NCBI GenBank assembly: GCA_944387635.1
Contig: CALXFT010000003.1
Coordinates: 1 to 64,000, forward strand
Direction of reading: 5' to 3'
From: an uncultured Oscillospiraceae bacterium
GTDB taxonomy: Bacteria > Bacillota > Clostridia > Oscillospirales > Oscillospiraceae
DNA: 64,000 bases
Shown here: one piece after another, positions 8,246 through 16,316 of the stretch
Position numbering within the stretch: position 1 is the stretch's first letter
Layout: each line of letters begins with the position of its first letter
Notes under the pieces: generated by a model
Seen by the model: only the letters and a program-made list of their open reading frames with translations
Databases searched by the model: none
What the model was told of the DNA's origin: nothing
Made by a program: the position numbers and the translations under genes

Positions 8246-8809
8246 ATGAAATATCAGATTTCCTTCCGTCAATACCGCTGGATCGACCTGGGCTTCCTGC
8301 TGGCCATGATGATGGGCTCCCAGGTCCTGCTCCGGGAGGCCTGGGGCGCGGTGCTGCCTGGGATGGTGGACACCCTGTCTCCCGTGGCCGCCGTCACCGC
8401 CATGGGGATGATGCGCTGGGGCGGCATCGCCGCCATCTACGCCGTTCTGGGCGGCCTGTTCTTCGCGGCCGTGATCGGGGCAGGAGCGGAGACCTTTGTG
8501 ATCTACGGCGTGGGAAATCTGGCGGCCGCGGGGGCTGTGCTCCTGATCCGCGGCCTGGGCAAGGGACGCATTCGGGGCAGCTGGCTTTGGACCATGGTCC
8601 TGGGCCTGTGCGTGCAGGGGCTGATGCTCCTGGGCCGGGCCATTACGGCGGCCTGCCTGGGCGGCTCCATGGCCGAATGTCTGGGCCTGATCACTGCCGA
8701 CGCCCCCTCCCTGGTCTTCACCGCCCTGGTGCTCTTGCTCCTGGGCCGGGTGGACGGCATGCTGGAGGATCAGAAGGAATACATCCGCAGGAAGCAGGGA
8801 GAAACCTGA
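8246..8809 (+). CDS. Predicted five-helix membrane protein, unknown function
   Basis: A 187-residue hydrophobic protein with about five predicted membrane segments (roughly 12-32, 45-65, 68-88, 112-135, 150-172) and a charged C-terminus (DQKEYIRRKQGE). Its overall shape resembles substrate-binding subunits of ECF transporters, but I see no diagnostic motif and do not assign it. AAGGAG precedes the ATG by eight bases. It probably shares the esterase transcript. The first copy of the hairpin leader element follows at 8856. Confidence 0.7.
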   Translation: MKYQISFRQYRWIDLGFLLAMMMGSQVLLREAWGAVLPGMVDTLSPVAAVTAMGMMRWGGIAAIYAVLGGLFFAAVIGAGAETFVIYGVGNLAAAGAVLLIRGLGKGRIRGSWLWTMVLGLCVQGLMLLGRAITAACLGGSMAECLGLITADAPSLVFTALVLLLLGRVDGMLEDQKEYIRRKQGET

Positions 8810-8855
8810 GGCAATGGTGAAGCCGTAAGGACCCGCGGAACATTTCCCCACCGGG

Positions 8856-8900
8856 GCCTCCCCTTATGGTATACGATAAGGTATAATCATAAGGGGAGGC
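8856..8900 (+). repeat. First copy of the hairpin leader (perfect 13-bp inverted repeat)
   Basis: GCCTCCCCTTATG (8856-8868) pairs perfectly with CATAAGGGGAGGC (8888-8900) across a 19-base loop holding TATAAT. An A/T tract and an ATG follow at 8908. The whole block, through the first codons after the ATG, is repeated at 9462-9560 in front of the GTPase-nuclease fusion. Seen alone it would look like an intrinsic terminator for the membrane protein, and it may also act as one. Confidence 0.8.
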
Positions 8901-8907
8901 GTTTTTT

Positions 8908-9054
8908 ATGGTCGGGCGGGAATCCCAAAAGCTGAAAACAGCCCAACAAATCGCAATAAAAAACGGCTGGATTACCAAAACCAAGGGAATCCGGCCGAAT
9001 TTATTTTATGCGCGTTTTCTTGAAAGCGCTGTTTTGATACTATCTCTTGATTAA
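8908..9054 (+). CDS. 48-residue ORF sharing the fusion protein's N-terminus
   Basis: Starts at the ATG after the first hairpin leader, with GGGGAGG eight bases upstream. Its first residues, MVGRESQKLKT, parallel MGERESQKPKT of the fusion protein at 9518. The remainder (AIKNGWITKTKGIRPN...) is unrelated to the GTPase and ends at TAA 9054. It may be a decayed duplicate of the GTPase 5' end or a small leader peptide; translation is unproven. Confidence 0.4.
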   Translation: MVGRESQKLKTAQQIAIKNGWITKTKGIRPNLFYARFLESAVLILSLD

Positions 9055-9151
9055 ATGTCCATGCGGCGTACAGCGCCACCAAAAATGAAAGTCATTAAAA
9101 ATGTTTAAATTTTGCCGTTGTTTTAGAGGCTTTCACAGTAAATCTTTAAAT

Positions 9152-9412
9152 TCTTATCGACTGTTTACGCAGCAGAAAACGCAGATATCCGTTGCTTCTA
9201 TGCAGACTTCCGTCTGGGTACCTGCCAGGATGCTTACGCTCCACACGGTCACCCCGCCGATTTGGCGCTTAAGGCAATACCTGCACGAAACGAAAAGCGC
9301 GCCGGGAGGGGTCCAGGGGAGGGCGGCTTTGAGAGCGGGAGCCAAGGGGCGAGCGGGTTTCTGAGCCGGTACGTATCCTCTGCAATTTCTGCTGTTTAAA
9401 GCGGATAAGCAT
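9152..9412 (+). mobile_element. Family B MITE-like element, full-length copy
   Basis: About 261 bases bounded by imperfect terminal inverted repeats: CTTATCGACTGTTTACGCAG at the left and CTGCTGTTTAAAGCGGATAAG at the right. The interior (GCAGATATCCGTTGC..., GATTTGGCGCTTAAGGC, GAGCCGGTACGTATCC) recurs at 30074, 41577, 52586 and, in part, 101. It has no transposase, so it looks like a non-autonomous element. It separates the two copies of the hairpin leader. The rest of 9055-9151 and 9413-9452 is AT-rich with nothing recognisable. Confidence 0.7.
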
Positions 9413-9452
9413 AATCAAGAATATCGTATAAGACCGATTTGCGGAATACTTC

Positions 9453-9481
9453 TCGACTGCGGCCTCCCCTTATGATATACT
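9453..9481 (+). promoter_or_regulatory. Possible promoter within the GTPase leader
   Basis: TCGACT and TATACT are 17 bases apart. The -10 lies inside the loop of the inverted repeat, so transcripts from here would carry only its right arm. Transcripts from further upstream would carry the full hairpin. Confidence 0.45.
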
Positions 9482-9510
9482 ATACAAAGTATGCAATCAT
9501 GAGGGGAGGC
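9462..9510 (+). promoter_or_regulatory. Hairpin leader covering the ribosome binding site
   Basis: GCCTCCCCTTATGAT (9462-9476) pairs with ATCATGAGGGGAGGC (9496-9510), one wobble in 15. An inner ATACT/AGTAT stem lies in the loop. The right arm contains the GGGGAGG ribosome binding site, eight bases before ATG 9518, so a full-length transcript would hide its own start site. This suggests translational control, for example by ribosome stalling or another transcript state. Confidence 0.6.
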
Positions 9511-9517
9511 ATTTTTC

Positions 9518-12079
9518 ATGGGTGAGCGGGAATCCCAAAAACCGAAAACACATATTTGCGTGGGCCTGTTGGCCCATGTGGACGCGGGGAAGACCACCCT
9601 CAGCGAGGCTTTGCTCTATACCGCCGGGGCCAAGCGGACCCTGGGGCGGGTGGATCACGGGGACGCCATGCTGGATACCCACGCGCTGGAGCGGGCCAGA
9701 GGGATCACCATCTTCTCCAAGCAGGCCCTGCTTCAGACCGGGGACCTGGACGTGACGATCCTGGACACCCCCGGCCACGTGGACTTCGCCGCCGAGACCG
9801 AGCGGACCCTGGCCGCCATGGACTGCGCCGTGCTGGTCATCAGCGGCTCCGAAGGCGTCCAGGCCCACACCCTGACCCTGTGGCGGCTCCTGGAACGCCG
9901 GGGCCTGCCCACCTTCCTCTTCATCAACAAAATGGACCTGGCCGGGGCGGACCGGGCCGCCGTCCTGGCCCAGCTCCAGAGCCAGCTGTCCGCGGCCTGC
10001 GTGGACTTCCAGGAGCCGCCGGAGCGGATCGCGGAGGCTGCCGCCCTCTGCGACGAGGCCCTTCTGGAGAGCTACCTGGCCGCCGGCACGGTCACCCAAG
10101 GGAACCTGCGGGGGCTGGCGGCCGAAAGGAAGCTCTTCCCCTGCGTCTTCGGCTCCGCCCTGAAGCTGGAGGGGGTCCGGGACCTGCTGGACCTGCTGCG
10201 CCGCTTCGCCCCCCGGATCACCTGGCCCCAAGCCTTCGCCGCCCGGGTGTACAAGATCTCCAGAGATCCCCAGGGGACCCGGCTGACCTGGCTGAAGATC
10301 ACCGGCGGCAGCCTGAAGGTCCGGGATCTGATATGTTATGTCAATCACTCTGGGGAGCCGGTTCAGGAGAAGGCCCTGCGGCTGCGCCGGTACAGCGCGG
10401 ACAAGTTCACCGCCCTGGAGGAAGCCCCCGCCGGCATGGCCGTGGCCGTGGAGGGGCTGACCCAGACCTGGGCCGGCCAGACCCTGGGGGCGGAACCGGA
10501 AGGACAGGACTGGGCTATGGAGCCGGTGATGACCTACCGGGTGAACCTTCCCGCCGGGGCGGACCCGGCCCAGGTTCTGCCCCGGCTGCGGCAGCTGGAG
10601 GAGGAGGACCCCCAGCTGCGGCTGCAGTGGGAGAACGGGCAGATCCAGGCGCGGATCATGGGCCGGGTCCAGCTGGAGATCTTCCGGAGTCTGGTGAAGC
10701 AGCGCTTCGGCCTGGATGTTACCCTGGAGGACCCCCGGATCTTCTATAAGGAGACCATTGAAAATACCGTAGAGGGCGTGGGCCATTACGAGCCCCTGCG
10801 CCACTATGCCGAGGTTCACCTGCTTCTGGAGCCTCTGGCGCCGGGGTCCGGCCTGGTCTTTGACACGGTGTGTCCCACGGACGTGCTGGAGGCCGGCTAT
10901 CAGCGGCTGGTCCTGACCCACCTGGCCGAGAAGGTCCACCGGGGCGTTCTCATGGGGGCGCCCCTGACCGACGTGAAGATCACGCTTCTGGTGGGCAAGG
11001 CCCATCTGAAGCACACCGAGGGCGGCGACTTCCGCCAAGCCACCTACCGGGCGGTGCGCCAGGGCCTGATGCAGGCGAAGTCCCGGCTCCTGGAGCCCTG
11101 GTACGCCTTTACCCTGACATTGCCCACGGAGCAGATCGGCCGGGCCATTACGGACATCCGGGCCATGGGCGGGGAGTTTGGGGCGCCTGAGGCCGGAGGG
11201 GCCGTGTCCACCCTGTCGGGCCTGGTTCCCGCCTCGGAGCTGAAGGACTACGCCGACACCCTGGCGGCCTACACCCAGGGCAGGGGCCGGCTCCAGCTGA
11301 CCCTTCAGGGCTACCGGCCCTGCCACGACCAGGAGGCGGTGGTTTCCGCGGCGGGCTACGATCCCGAGGCGGACCTGGACAACACCCCGGACTCCGTGTT
11401 CTGCGCCCACGGGGCGGGCTTCCTGGTCAAGTGGAATGCGGTCAGGTCCTACATGCACCTGGACAGCGGCCTGGGGCGGGAGAAGCCCCCGGCCCTGCTG
11501 ACCGGGAACCTGGGGGCGGAGGACCGGGAGCTGGAGAAGATCATGGAGCGGGAGTTCGGACCCATCCGGCGGCCTCAGTACGGCGTCCGGGCCCAGGAGC
11601 GGCCGGCCGCGGAGACCGTGGTCATCCGCCAGCCCCGGGACAGGTGCCTGATCGTGGACGGCTACAACGTGATCTTCGCCATGGAGGACCTGGCGGCCCT
11701 GGCCCGGGAGGACCTGGACGCCGCCCGGAGAAGCCTCTGCGACCGGCTGTCCAGCTACGCCGGGTTCACCAAGGTCCGCCTGATCCTGGTCTTCGACGGC
11801 TACAAGCGCAAGGGAAATCCGGGGCAGAAGGAGACCTGCCGGGGCATCCAGGTGGTCTACACCCGGGAGGGCCAGACCGCCGACGCGTACATCGAGGCCC
11901 TGGCGGATCAGATCGGACAAAACTACGCCGTCCGGGTGGTCACCAACGACGCTCTGGTCCAGCTGTCCAGCTTCCGCAGCGGCGTGCTGCGCATGTCCGT
12001 CCGGGAGCTGGAGCTGGAGCTGGACCAGGCCCGGGCGCGGATGGAGGCGCATTTCGGCAGTCAGGGAGAAAAGCGGTGA
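9518..12079 (+). CDS. TetM/EF-G-like ribosomal GTPase fused to Rae1/YacP-like NYN ribonuclease
   Basis: An 853-residue fusion. Residues 1-650 follow the tetracycline ribosomal protection protein plan: G1 AHVDAGKTTL (19-28), G2 RGITI (61-65), G3 DTPGH (83-87), G4 NKMD (137-140), G5 GSAL (212-215), domain II, and C-terminal domains with GGDFRQATYRAV and LLEPWYAF as in TetM. After a linker, residues 708-853 form an NYN domain close to YacP/Rae1: LIVDGYNVIF, LILVFDGYK, EGQTADAYIEAL, VVTND and GVLRMSVREL, with aspartates at 714, 760, 789 and 811. Rae1 of Bacillus subtilis cleaves mRNA in the ribosomal A site, and TetM works at the same site. I infer a ribosome-rescue or mRNA-quality factor rather than plain tetracycline resistance. 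Its hairpin leader suggests regulated expression. Confidence 0.88.
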   Translation: MGERESQKPKTHICVGLLAHVDAGKTTLSEALLYTAGAKRTLGRVDHGDAMLDTHALERARGITIFSKQALLQTGDLDVTILDTPGHVDFAAETERTLAAMDCAVLVISGSEGVQAHTLTLWRLLERRGLPTFLFINKMDLAGADRAAVLAQLQSQLSAACVDFQEPPERIAEAAALCDEALLESYLAAGTVTQGNLRGLAAERKLFPCVFGSALKLEGVRDLLDLLRRFAPRITWPQAFAARVYKISRDPQGTRLTWLKITGGSLKVRDLICYVNHSGEPVQEKALRLRRYSADKFTALEEAPAGMAVAVEGLTQTWAGQTLGAEPEGQDWAMEPVMTYRVNLPAGADPAQVLPRLRQLEEEDPQLRLQWENGQIQARIMGRVQLEIFRSLVKQRFGLDVTLEDPRIFYKETIENTVEGVGHYEPLRHYAEVHLLLEPLAPGSGLVFDTVCPTDVLEAGYQRLVLTHLAEKVHRGVLMGAPLTDVKITLLVGKAHLKHTEGGDFRQATYRAVRQGLMQAKSRLLEPWYAFTLTLPTEQIGRAITDIRAMGGEFGAPEAGGAVSTLSGLVPASELKDYADTLAAYTQGRGRLQLTLQGYRPCHDQEAVVSAAGYDPEADLDNTPDSVFCAHGAGFLVKWNAVRSYMHLDSGLGREKPPALLTGNLGAEDRELEKIMEREFGPIRRPQYGVRAQERPAAETVVIRQPRDRCLIVDGYNVIFAMEDLAALAREDLDAARRSLCDRLSSYAGFTKVRLILVFDGYKRKGNPGQKETCRGIQVVYTREGQTADAYIEALADQIGQNYAVRVVTNDALVQLSSFRSGVLRMSVRELELELDQARARMEAHFGSQGEKR

Positions 12080-12096
12080 AACGGGGGAATTTTTCT

Positions 12097-12124
12097 TTGC
12101 TTTTTCTATATTTTACGGTATAAT
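12097..12124 (+). promoter_or_regulatory. Sigma-A promoter of the PsiE-like gene
   Basis: TTGCTT and a perfect TATAAT are separated by 16 bases in an AT-rich gap. A short CCTCCC...GGGAGG hairpin follows in the untranslated leader before the start at 12175. Confidence 0.75.
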
Positions 12125-12174
12125 GGTAAAAAACCTCCCCCGCCGCGGGAGGGAAGAAAAAGGGAGGAAGCGCT

Positions 12175-12630
12175 ATGAGCCAACCGATCCAAACCAAGGA
12201 CCCCAAGCTGCAGGAGAAGATTGCCAAGAGCGCCCGCCGGGACCGGAGGGTGGAGCACGTGTTCCGCCGGATTCTCCATCTGGCGGAGCTGATCCTGGCG
12301 GTGCTGACCCTGGGGGCGCTGATCGTCTGTCTGGGCCTGGAGGTGTGCAAGATGTTCCAGGACCCGGAGTACTTCACGGACGTACAGCATGTGCTGCACA
12401 ATCTTCTGGCCATTGTGGTGGGCCTGGAGTTTGTGCGGATGCTCATCGACACCACCCCGGCCAACATTCTGGAGGTGCTCACCGTGGCCATTACCCGCCA
12501 TGTGATTCTGAGCCACGACGACCCCTGGAGCAACCTGGCCTGCGTGGCCTGCATTGCCGGCCTGTTCGCCATCCGCCGCTTCCTGATCCGCAGCAACGAA
12601 CTTCAGGAGGAAATGGTGGAGATTGACTGA
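12175..12630 (+). CDS. PsiE-like small membrane protein
   Basis: A 151-residue protein with a charged cytoplasmic N-terminus (about 1-30) and about four membrane helices (roughly 34-55, 72-90, 96-112, 120-137). The stretch LLAIVVGLEFVRMLID followed by VLTVAITRHVIL resembles the PsiE family, whose Escherichia coli member is phosphate-starvation inducible and of unknown mechanism. GGGAGGAAG precedes the ATG. Its own promoter separates it from the fusion gene, and a terminator follows at 12693. Family assignment is tentative. Confidence 0.6.
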   Translation: MSQPIQTKDPKLQEKIAKSARRDRRVEHVFRRILHLAELILAVLTLGALIVCLGLEVCKMFQDPEYFTDVQHVLHNLLAIVVGLEFVRMLIDTTPANILEVLTVAITRHVILSHDDPWSNLACVACIAGLFAIRRFLIRSNELQEEMVEID

Positions 12631-12665
12631 CGGTGCCAGCTCTCCTTAAAAGAAGAGCCAAGAGG
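12631..12665. repeat. Family A fragment
   Basis: GGTGCCAGCTCTCC...AGAGCCAAGAGG is the right-hand hairpin of family A only, immediately after the PsiE-like stop codon. Confidence 0.65.
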
Positions 12666-12692
12666 CGGTTCAGCCGGCGGAAAAAACATAAG

Positions 12693-12724
12693 GCAGAGGC
12701 CGTAAATTGGGCCTCTGCTTTTTT
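12693..12724 (+). terminator. Intrinsic terminator, GCAGAGGC stem
   Basis: GCAGAGGC (12693-12700) pairs with GCCTCTGC (12711-12718), followed by a run of six Ts. It belongs to the recurring terminator family of this window. Confidence 0.85.
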
Positions 12725-12843
12725 GCGGCTTTCTTCATGCCAAGGCCCGGCGCGGAGACGGAAGGTCCCGGGGGCTACGGCAAAATTACCAGATTTCTTC
12801 GTCGGAAACCGATAATTATATACTGAAAAACACGAAATTGCTG

Positions 12844-12872
12844 TTTACAATCTGGAATACTTGTGGTAAAAT
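12844..12872 (+). promoter_or_regulatory. Sigma-A promoter of pckA
   Basis: TTTACA and TAAAAT are 17 bases apart, with TGTGG before the -10. The promoter of oadG at 17478 has nearly the same elements, hinting at shared control. Confidence 0.75.
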
Positions 12873-12970
12873 ATATCTGGTGGAAGTTGGGAATTTCCCC
12901 AGCGTCTGCCGAAATCCTTTGAAAAAGCGGCGCATTCCGCCGCATACCATATTCTTTAGGAGGTCAACCA

Positions 12971-14575
12971 ATGGCAAACATCGATTTAACCAAATACGGC
13001 ATCTCCGGCACCACCGAGATTGTCTACAATCCTTCCTACGAGCAGCTGTTCGAGGAAGAGACCAAGGCGGAACTGACCGGCTATGAGGTCGGCCAGGTCA
13101 CCGAGCTGGGCGCGGTCAACGTCATGACCGGCATCTACACCGGCCGCTCCCCCAAAGACAAGTACATCGTCATGGACGCCAACTCCAAGGACACCGTGTG
13201 GTGGGATACCCCCGAGTATCACAACGACAACCACCCCATGAGCGAAGAGACCTGGGCCGCCGTCAAGGACATGGCTCTGAAGGAGCTGTCCGGCAAGCGT
13301 CTGTTTGTGGTTGACACCTTCTGCGGCACCAACCCCGACACCCGGATGGCTGTCCGCTTCATCATGGAAGTGGCCTGGCAGGCTCACTTCGTCAAGAATA
13401 TGTTCATCCGTCCCACCGAGGAAGAGCTGAAGACCTTCGAGCCCGACTTCGTGGTCTACAACGCCTCCAAGGCCAAGGCCGAAAACTACAAGGAGCTGGG
13501 CCTGAACTCCGCTACCGTGGCTGCCTTCAACATCACCTCCCGGGAGCAGGTCATCCTGAACACCTGGTACGGCGGCGAGATGAAGAAGGGCATGTTCTCC
13601 ATGATGAACTACTACCTGCCCCTGAAGGGCATCGCCTCCATGCACTGCTCCGCCAACACCGACATGAACGGCGAGAACACCGCCATCTTCTTCGGCCTGT
13701 CCGGCACCGGCAAGACCACCCTGTCCACCGATCCCAAGCGTCTGCTCATCGGCGACGACGAGCACGGCTGGGACGACAACGGCGTGTTCAACTACGAGGG
13801 CGGCTGCTACGCCAAGGTCATCAACCTGGACGCCGAGTCCGAGCCCGACATCTACAACGCCATCCGCCGCAACGCCCTGCTGGAGAACGTGACCGTGGAT
13901 GAAAACGGCAAGATCGACTTCAACGACAAGTCCGTCACCGAGAACACCCGGGTCTCCTACCCCATCGACCACATCGAGAAGATCGTCCGTCCCGTCTCCG
14001 CCGGCCCCGCCGCCAAGGACGTGATCTTCCTGTCCGCCGACGCCTTCGGCGTGCTGCCTCCCGTGTCCATCCTGACCAAGGAGCAGACCGAGTACTACTT
14101 CCTGTCCGGCTTCACCGCCAAGCTGGCCGGCACCGAGCGGGGCATCACCGAGCCCACCCCCACCTTCTCCTCCTGCTTCGGCCAGGCCTTCCTGGAGCTG
14201 CACCCCACCAAGTACGCTGAGGAGCTGGTCAAGCGCATGGAAATGAGCGGCGCCAAGGCCTACCTGGTCAACACCGGCTGGAACGGCACCGGCAAGCGGA
14301 TCTCCATTAAGGACACCCGCGGCATCATCGACGCCATCCTGAACGGCTCCATCAACACCGCTCCCACCAAGACCATCCCCATGTTCAACCTGGAGGTCCC
14401 CACCGAGCTGCCCGGCGTGGACAGCGGCATCCTGGATCCCAGAGACACCTACGCCGATCCCACCCAGTGGGAGACCAAGGCTCAGGATCTGGCTTCCCGG
14501 TTCATCAAGAACTTCGCCAAGTACGAGGGCAACGAGGCCGGTAAGGCTCTGGTTTCCGCCGGTCCCCAGCTGTAA
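12971..14575 (+). CDS. pckA: Phosphoenolpyruvate carboxykinase (ATP)
   Basis: Interconverts oxaloacetate plus ATP and PEP plus CO2 plus ADP. The 534-residue length fits the ATP-type enzyme. The substrate loop RSPKDKY is at 59-65, the kinase-1a P-loop GLSGTGKT at 242-249, and the kinase-2/metal motif IGDDEHGW at 260-267. AGGAGG lies upstream of ATG 12971. It has its own promoter, and a hairpin separates it from the oxaloacetate decarboxylase genes, so the locus gathers enzymes that use oxaloacetate. In fermenting anaerobes this enzyme often runs in the carboxylating, ATP-forming direction; direction here is inference. Confidence 0.97.
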   Translation: MANIDLTKYGISGTTEIVYNPSYEQLFEEETKAELTGYEVGQVTELGAVNVMTGIYTGRSPKDKYIVMDANSKDTVWWDTPEYHNDNHPMSEETWAAVKDMALKELSGKRLFVVDTFCGTNPDTRMAVRFIMEVAWQAHFVKNMFIRPTEEELKTFEPDFVVYNASKAKAENYKELGLNSATVAAFNITSREQVILNTWYGGEMKKGMFSMMNYYLPLKGIASMHCSANTDMNGENTAIFFGLSGTGKTTLSTDPKRLLIGDDEHGWDDNGVFNYEGGCYAKVINLDAESEPDIYNAIRRNALLENVTVDENGKIDFNDKSVTENTRVSYPIDHIEKIVRPVSAGPAAKDVIFLSADAFGVLPPVSILTKEQTEYYFLSGFTAKLAGTERGITEPTPTFSSCFGQAFLELHPTKYAEELVKRMEMSGAKAYLVNTGWNGTGKRISIKDTRGIIDAILNGSINTAPTKTIPMFNLEVPTELPGVDSGILDPRDTYADPTQWETKAQDLASRFIKNFAKYEGNEAGKALVSAGPQL

Positions 14576-14597
14576 GTTCGCCACATCGCTTTACCGC

Positions 14598-14619
14598 AGC
14601 CGGGGGATCTCCCCCGGCT
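14598..14619 (+). terminator. Hairpin between pckA and oadA
   Basis: AGCCGGGGGATCTCCCCCGGCT is a perfect palindrome downstream of pckA but lacks a T run. It may partly terminate or stabilise the pckA transcript, allowing some read-through to oadA. Confidence 0.45.
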
Positions 14620-14685
14620 CTTGGCGCAAAATAGCGGCCAATCCCAACCCCTTCCATTTATCCAATTTTACGGAGGTTACAATAC

Positions 14686-16074
14686 ATGGCACAAAAAGTT
14701 CAGTTTGTGGAGACTGTGCTCCGGGACGCCAACCAGTCTCTCATCGCCACCCGCCTGCCCTATGACAAGTTCGAGCCCATGCTGGAGACCATCGACAAGG
14801 CCGGCTACTACGCCATCGAGTGCTGGGGCGGCGCCACCTTTGACGTCTGCCTGCGCTACCTGAACGAGGACCCCTGGGAGCGCCTGCGCAAGATCCGGGC
14901 CAGAGTCCCCAACACCAAGCTGCAGATGCTGCTGCGGGGCCAGAATGTTCTGGGCTACTCCCACTATCCCGACGACTTCGTCAAGCTCTTCGTCCAGAAG
15001 GCTGTGGAGAACGGCATGGACATCATCCGGATCTTCGACGCCCTGAACGACGTCAACAACCTGAAGGTCGCCATGGAGGCCACCGTCAACGCCGGCGCCA
15101 TCGCCTCCGGCACCATCTCCTACACCACCTCCCCGGTCCACACCCACAAAAAGTATGTGCAGATGGTCCGGGAGCTGAAGGAAATGGGCGCTTCCACCAT
15201 CTGCATCAAGGACATGGCCGGCATCATGGGTCCCCAGGAGGCCTACGACCTGGTTTCCGCCATTAAGGACGCCGTGCCTGAGCTGCCCATCGACCTGCAC
15301 ACCCACTCCACCACGGGCCTGGCCTTCATGACCTACCTGAAGGCTGTGGAAGCCGGCTGCGACATCATCGACACCGCCATCTCCCCCTTCTCCGGCGGCA
15401 CCTCTCAGCCCGCCACCGAGACCCTGGCCTACGCCCTGCGCCAGCTGGGCTATGAGGTGGACCTGAACGACGAGGCCACCAAGGCCATGGCCGACTACTT
15501 CAAGACCGTCCGTGACGGCTTCATTGCCGACGGCACCCTGATGCCCAAGTCCATGGCCACGGACACCCAGTGCCTGAACTACCAGATCCCCGGCGGCATG
15601 CTGTCCAACCTGCTCAGCCAGCTGAAGCAGGTCAACGCCCTGGACCGGTTCGACGAAGTGCTCATTGAGACCCCCAAGGTCCGTAAGGATATGGGCTATC
15701 CTCCCCTGGTCACCCCCACCTCTCAGATGGTCGGCGTCCAGGCCGTGCGCAACGTCCTCGACGGCAAGCGCTACAAGTCCGTCTCCAAGGAGATCAAGGC
15801 CTACTGCCGCGGCGAGTACGGCCGCACCCCCGCCCCCATCGATCCGGAGATCCAGAAGCAGATCCTGGGCGGTGAGAAGCCCCTGACCGGCCGCTACGCC
15901 GACACCCTGGCCCCCGTGGTGGACAAGGCCCGGCAGAAGCTGGGCGATCTGGCCAAGTCCGACGAGGATGTGCTCAGCTACATCGCCTTCCCCAACCTGG
16001 CCGAGAAGTTCCTGGAGGAGCGCAAGATCAAGGAAGAGAACGAAGGCACCTACACCATCGTCGCCTGCGAATAA
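14686..16074 (+). CDS. oadA: Oxaloacetate decarboxylase alpha subunit (carboxyltransferase)
   Basis: Cytoplasmic carboxyltransferase that moves the carboxyl group of oxaloacetate to biotin. The 462-residue chain covers the catalytic domain (VETVLRDANQSLIATR at the start, CWGGATFD, IRIFDALND, CIKDMAG, and metal-binding DLHTHSTTGL) plus the conserved C-terminal PYC_OADA region. It lacks the biotinyl domain found at the end of full-length OadA; a separate carrier is encoded two genes later. CGGAGG precedes the ATG. The operon order is oadA, a short OadG-like gene, then the biotin carrier. Pyruvate or methylmalonyl specificity cannot be excluded by eye. Confidence 0.93.
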   Translation: MAQKVQFVETVLRDANQSLIATRLPYDKFEPMLETIDKAGYYAIECWGGATFDVCLRYLNEDPWERLRKIRARVPNTKLQMLLRGQNVLGYSHYPDDFVKLFVQKAVENGMDIIRIFDALNDVNNLKVAMEATVNAGAIASGTISYTTSPVHTHKKYVQMVRELKEMGASTICIKDMAGIMGPQEAYDLVSAIKDAVPELPIDLHTHSTTGLAFMTYLKAVEAGCDIIDTAISPFSGGTSQPATETLAYALRQLGYEVDLNDEATKAMADYFKTVRDGFIADGTLMPKSMATDTQCLNYQIPGGMLSNLLSQLKQVNALDRFDEVLIETPKVRKDMGYPPLVTPTSQMVGVQAVRNVLDGKRYKSVSKEIKAYCRGEYGRTPAPIDPEIQKQILGGEKPLTGRYADTLAPVVDKARQKLGDLAKSDEDVLSYIAFPNLAEKFLEERKIKEENEGTYTIVACE

Positions 16075-16086
16075 GGAGGCGGACCT

Positions 16087-16314
16087 ATGAAATTCTTCGG
16101 ATTTCTGCACAAGAAGGCGGAGCCCGCCGCTCCGGCCCCCGCTCCCGCTCCGGAGGCCGCGCCCGCCCCGGTTCTGGCCCCCGGCAGCGCCGGCAAGCTG
16201 AAGCTGTATGACACGCCCCCCAAGACTGCCGCCATGCTTATGGCCATCGTAGCCGATACCATGGGCAAGCCCCTGAACGAGCTGCGCTTCATTTCCATCA
16301 AGGAGGTCAAGTAA
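16087..16314 (+). CDS. OadG-like protein lacking the membrane segment
   Basis: A 75-residue protein 12 bases after oadA, with AAGGAGG before its ATG. Residues 12-33 are an Ala/Pro linker. Residues 35-75 nearly repeat the C-terminus of the true OadG at 17624, sharing [14 protein letters not shown] and [16 protein letters not shown], but the transmembrane N-terminus of OadG is missing. In the sodium pump the OadG tail holds the complex together and binds zinc. This soluble version may tether oadA and the carrier, or be a duplicate of the tail. It lies inside the operon with intact ribosome binding, so it is probably made. Confidence 0.75.
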   Translation: MKFFGFLHKKAEPAAPAPAPAPEAAPAPVLAPGSAGKLKLYDTPPKTAAMLMAIVADTMGKPLNELRFISIKEVK

Positions 16315-16316
16315 TC

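Noticed and set aside
9101..9364. Conserved peptide MQTSVWxxARMLTLHT in several short ORFs (also near 30.1, 41.7 and 52.6 kb)
   Set aside because: It is a translation of the family B repeat. The ORFs differ in start, frame context and end, with no ribosome binding sites, so similarity is at DNA level.
9497..12052. An 851-codon antisense ORF opposite the GTPase-nuclease fusion
   Set aside because: Its translation is low-complexity Gln/Gly/Leu/Pro with no domain motifs. It arises from strong third-position GC bias of the sense gene.
9518..12079. Simple call as a tetracycline resistance gene
   Set aside because: The N-terminal part is TetM-like, but the fused nuclease and chromosomal setting without mobile-element genes make a resistance role unproven.
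12986..14584. Long antisense ORF opposite pckA (and similar ones opposite oadA, groL, argG, cstA)
   Set aside because: Repetitive Gly/Val/Gln translation and perfect overlap with well-recognised enzymes show these are mirror frames.
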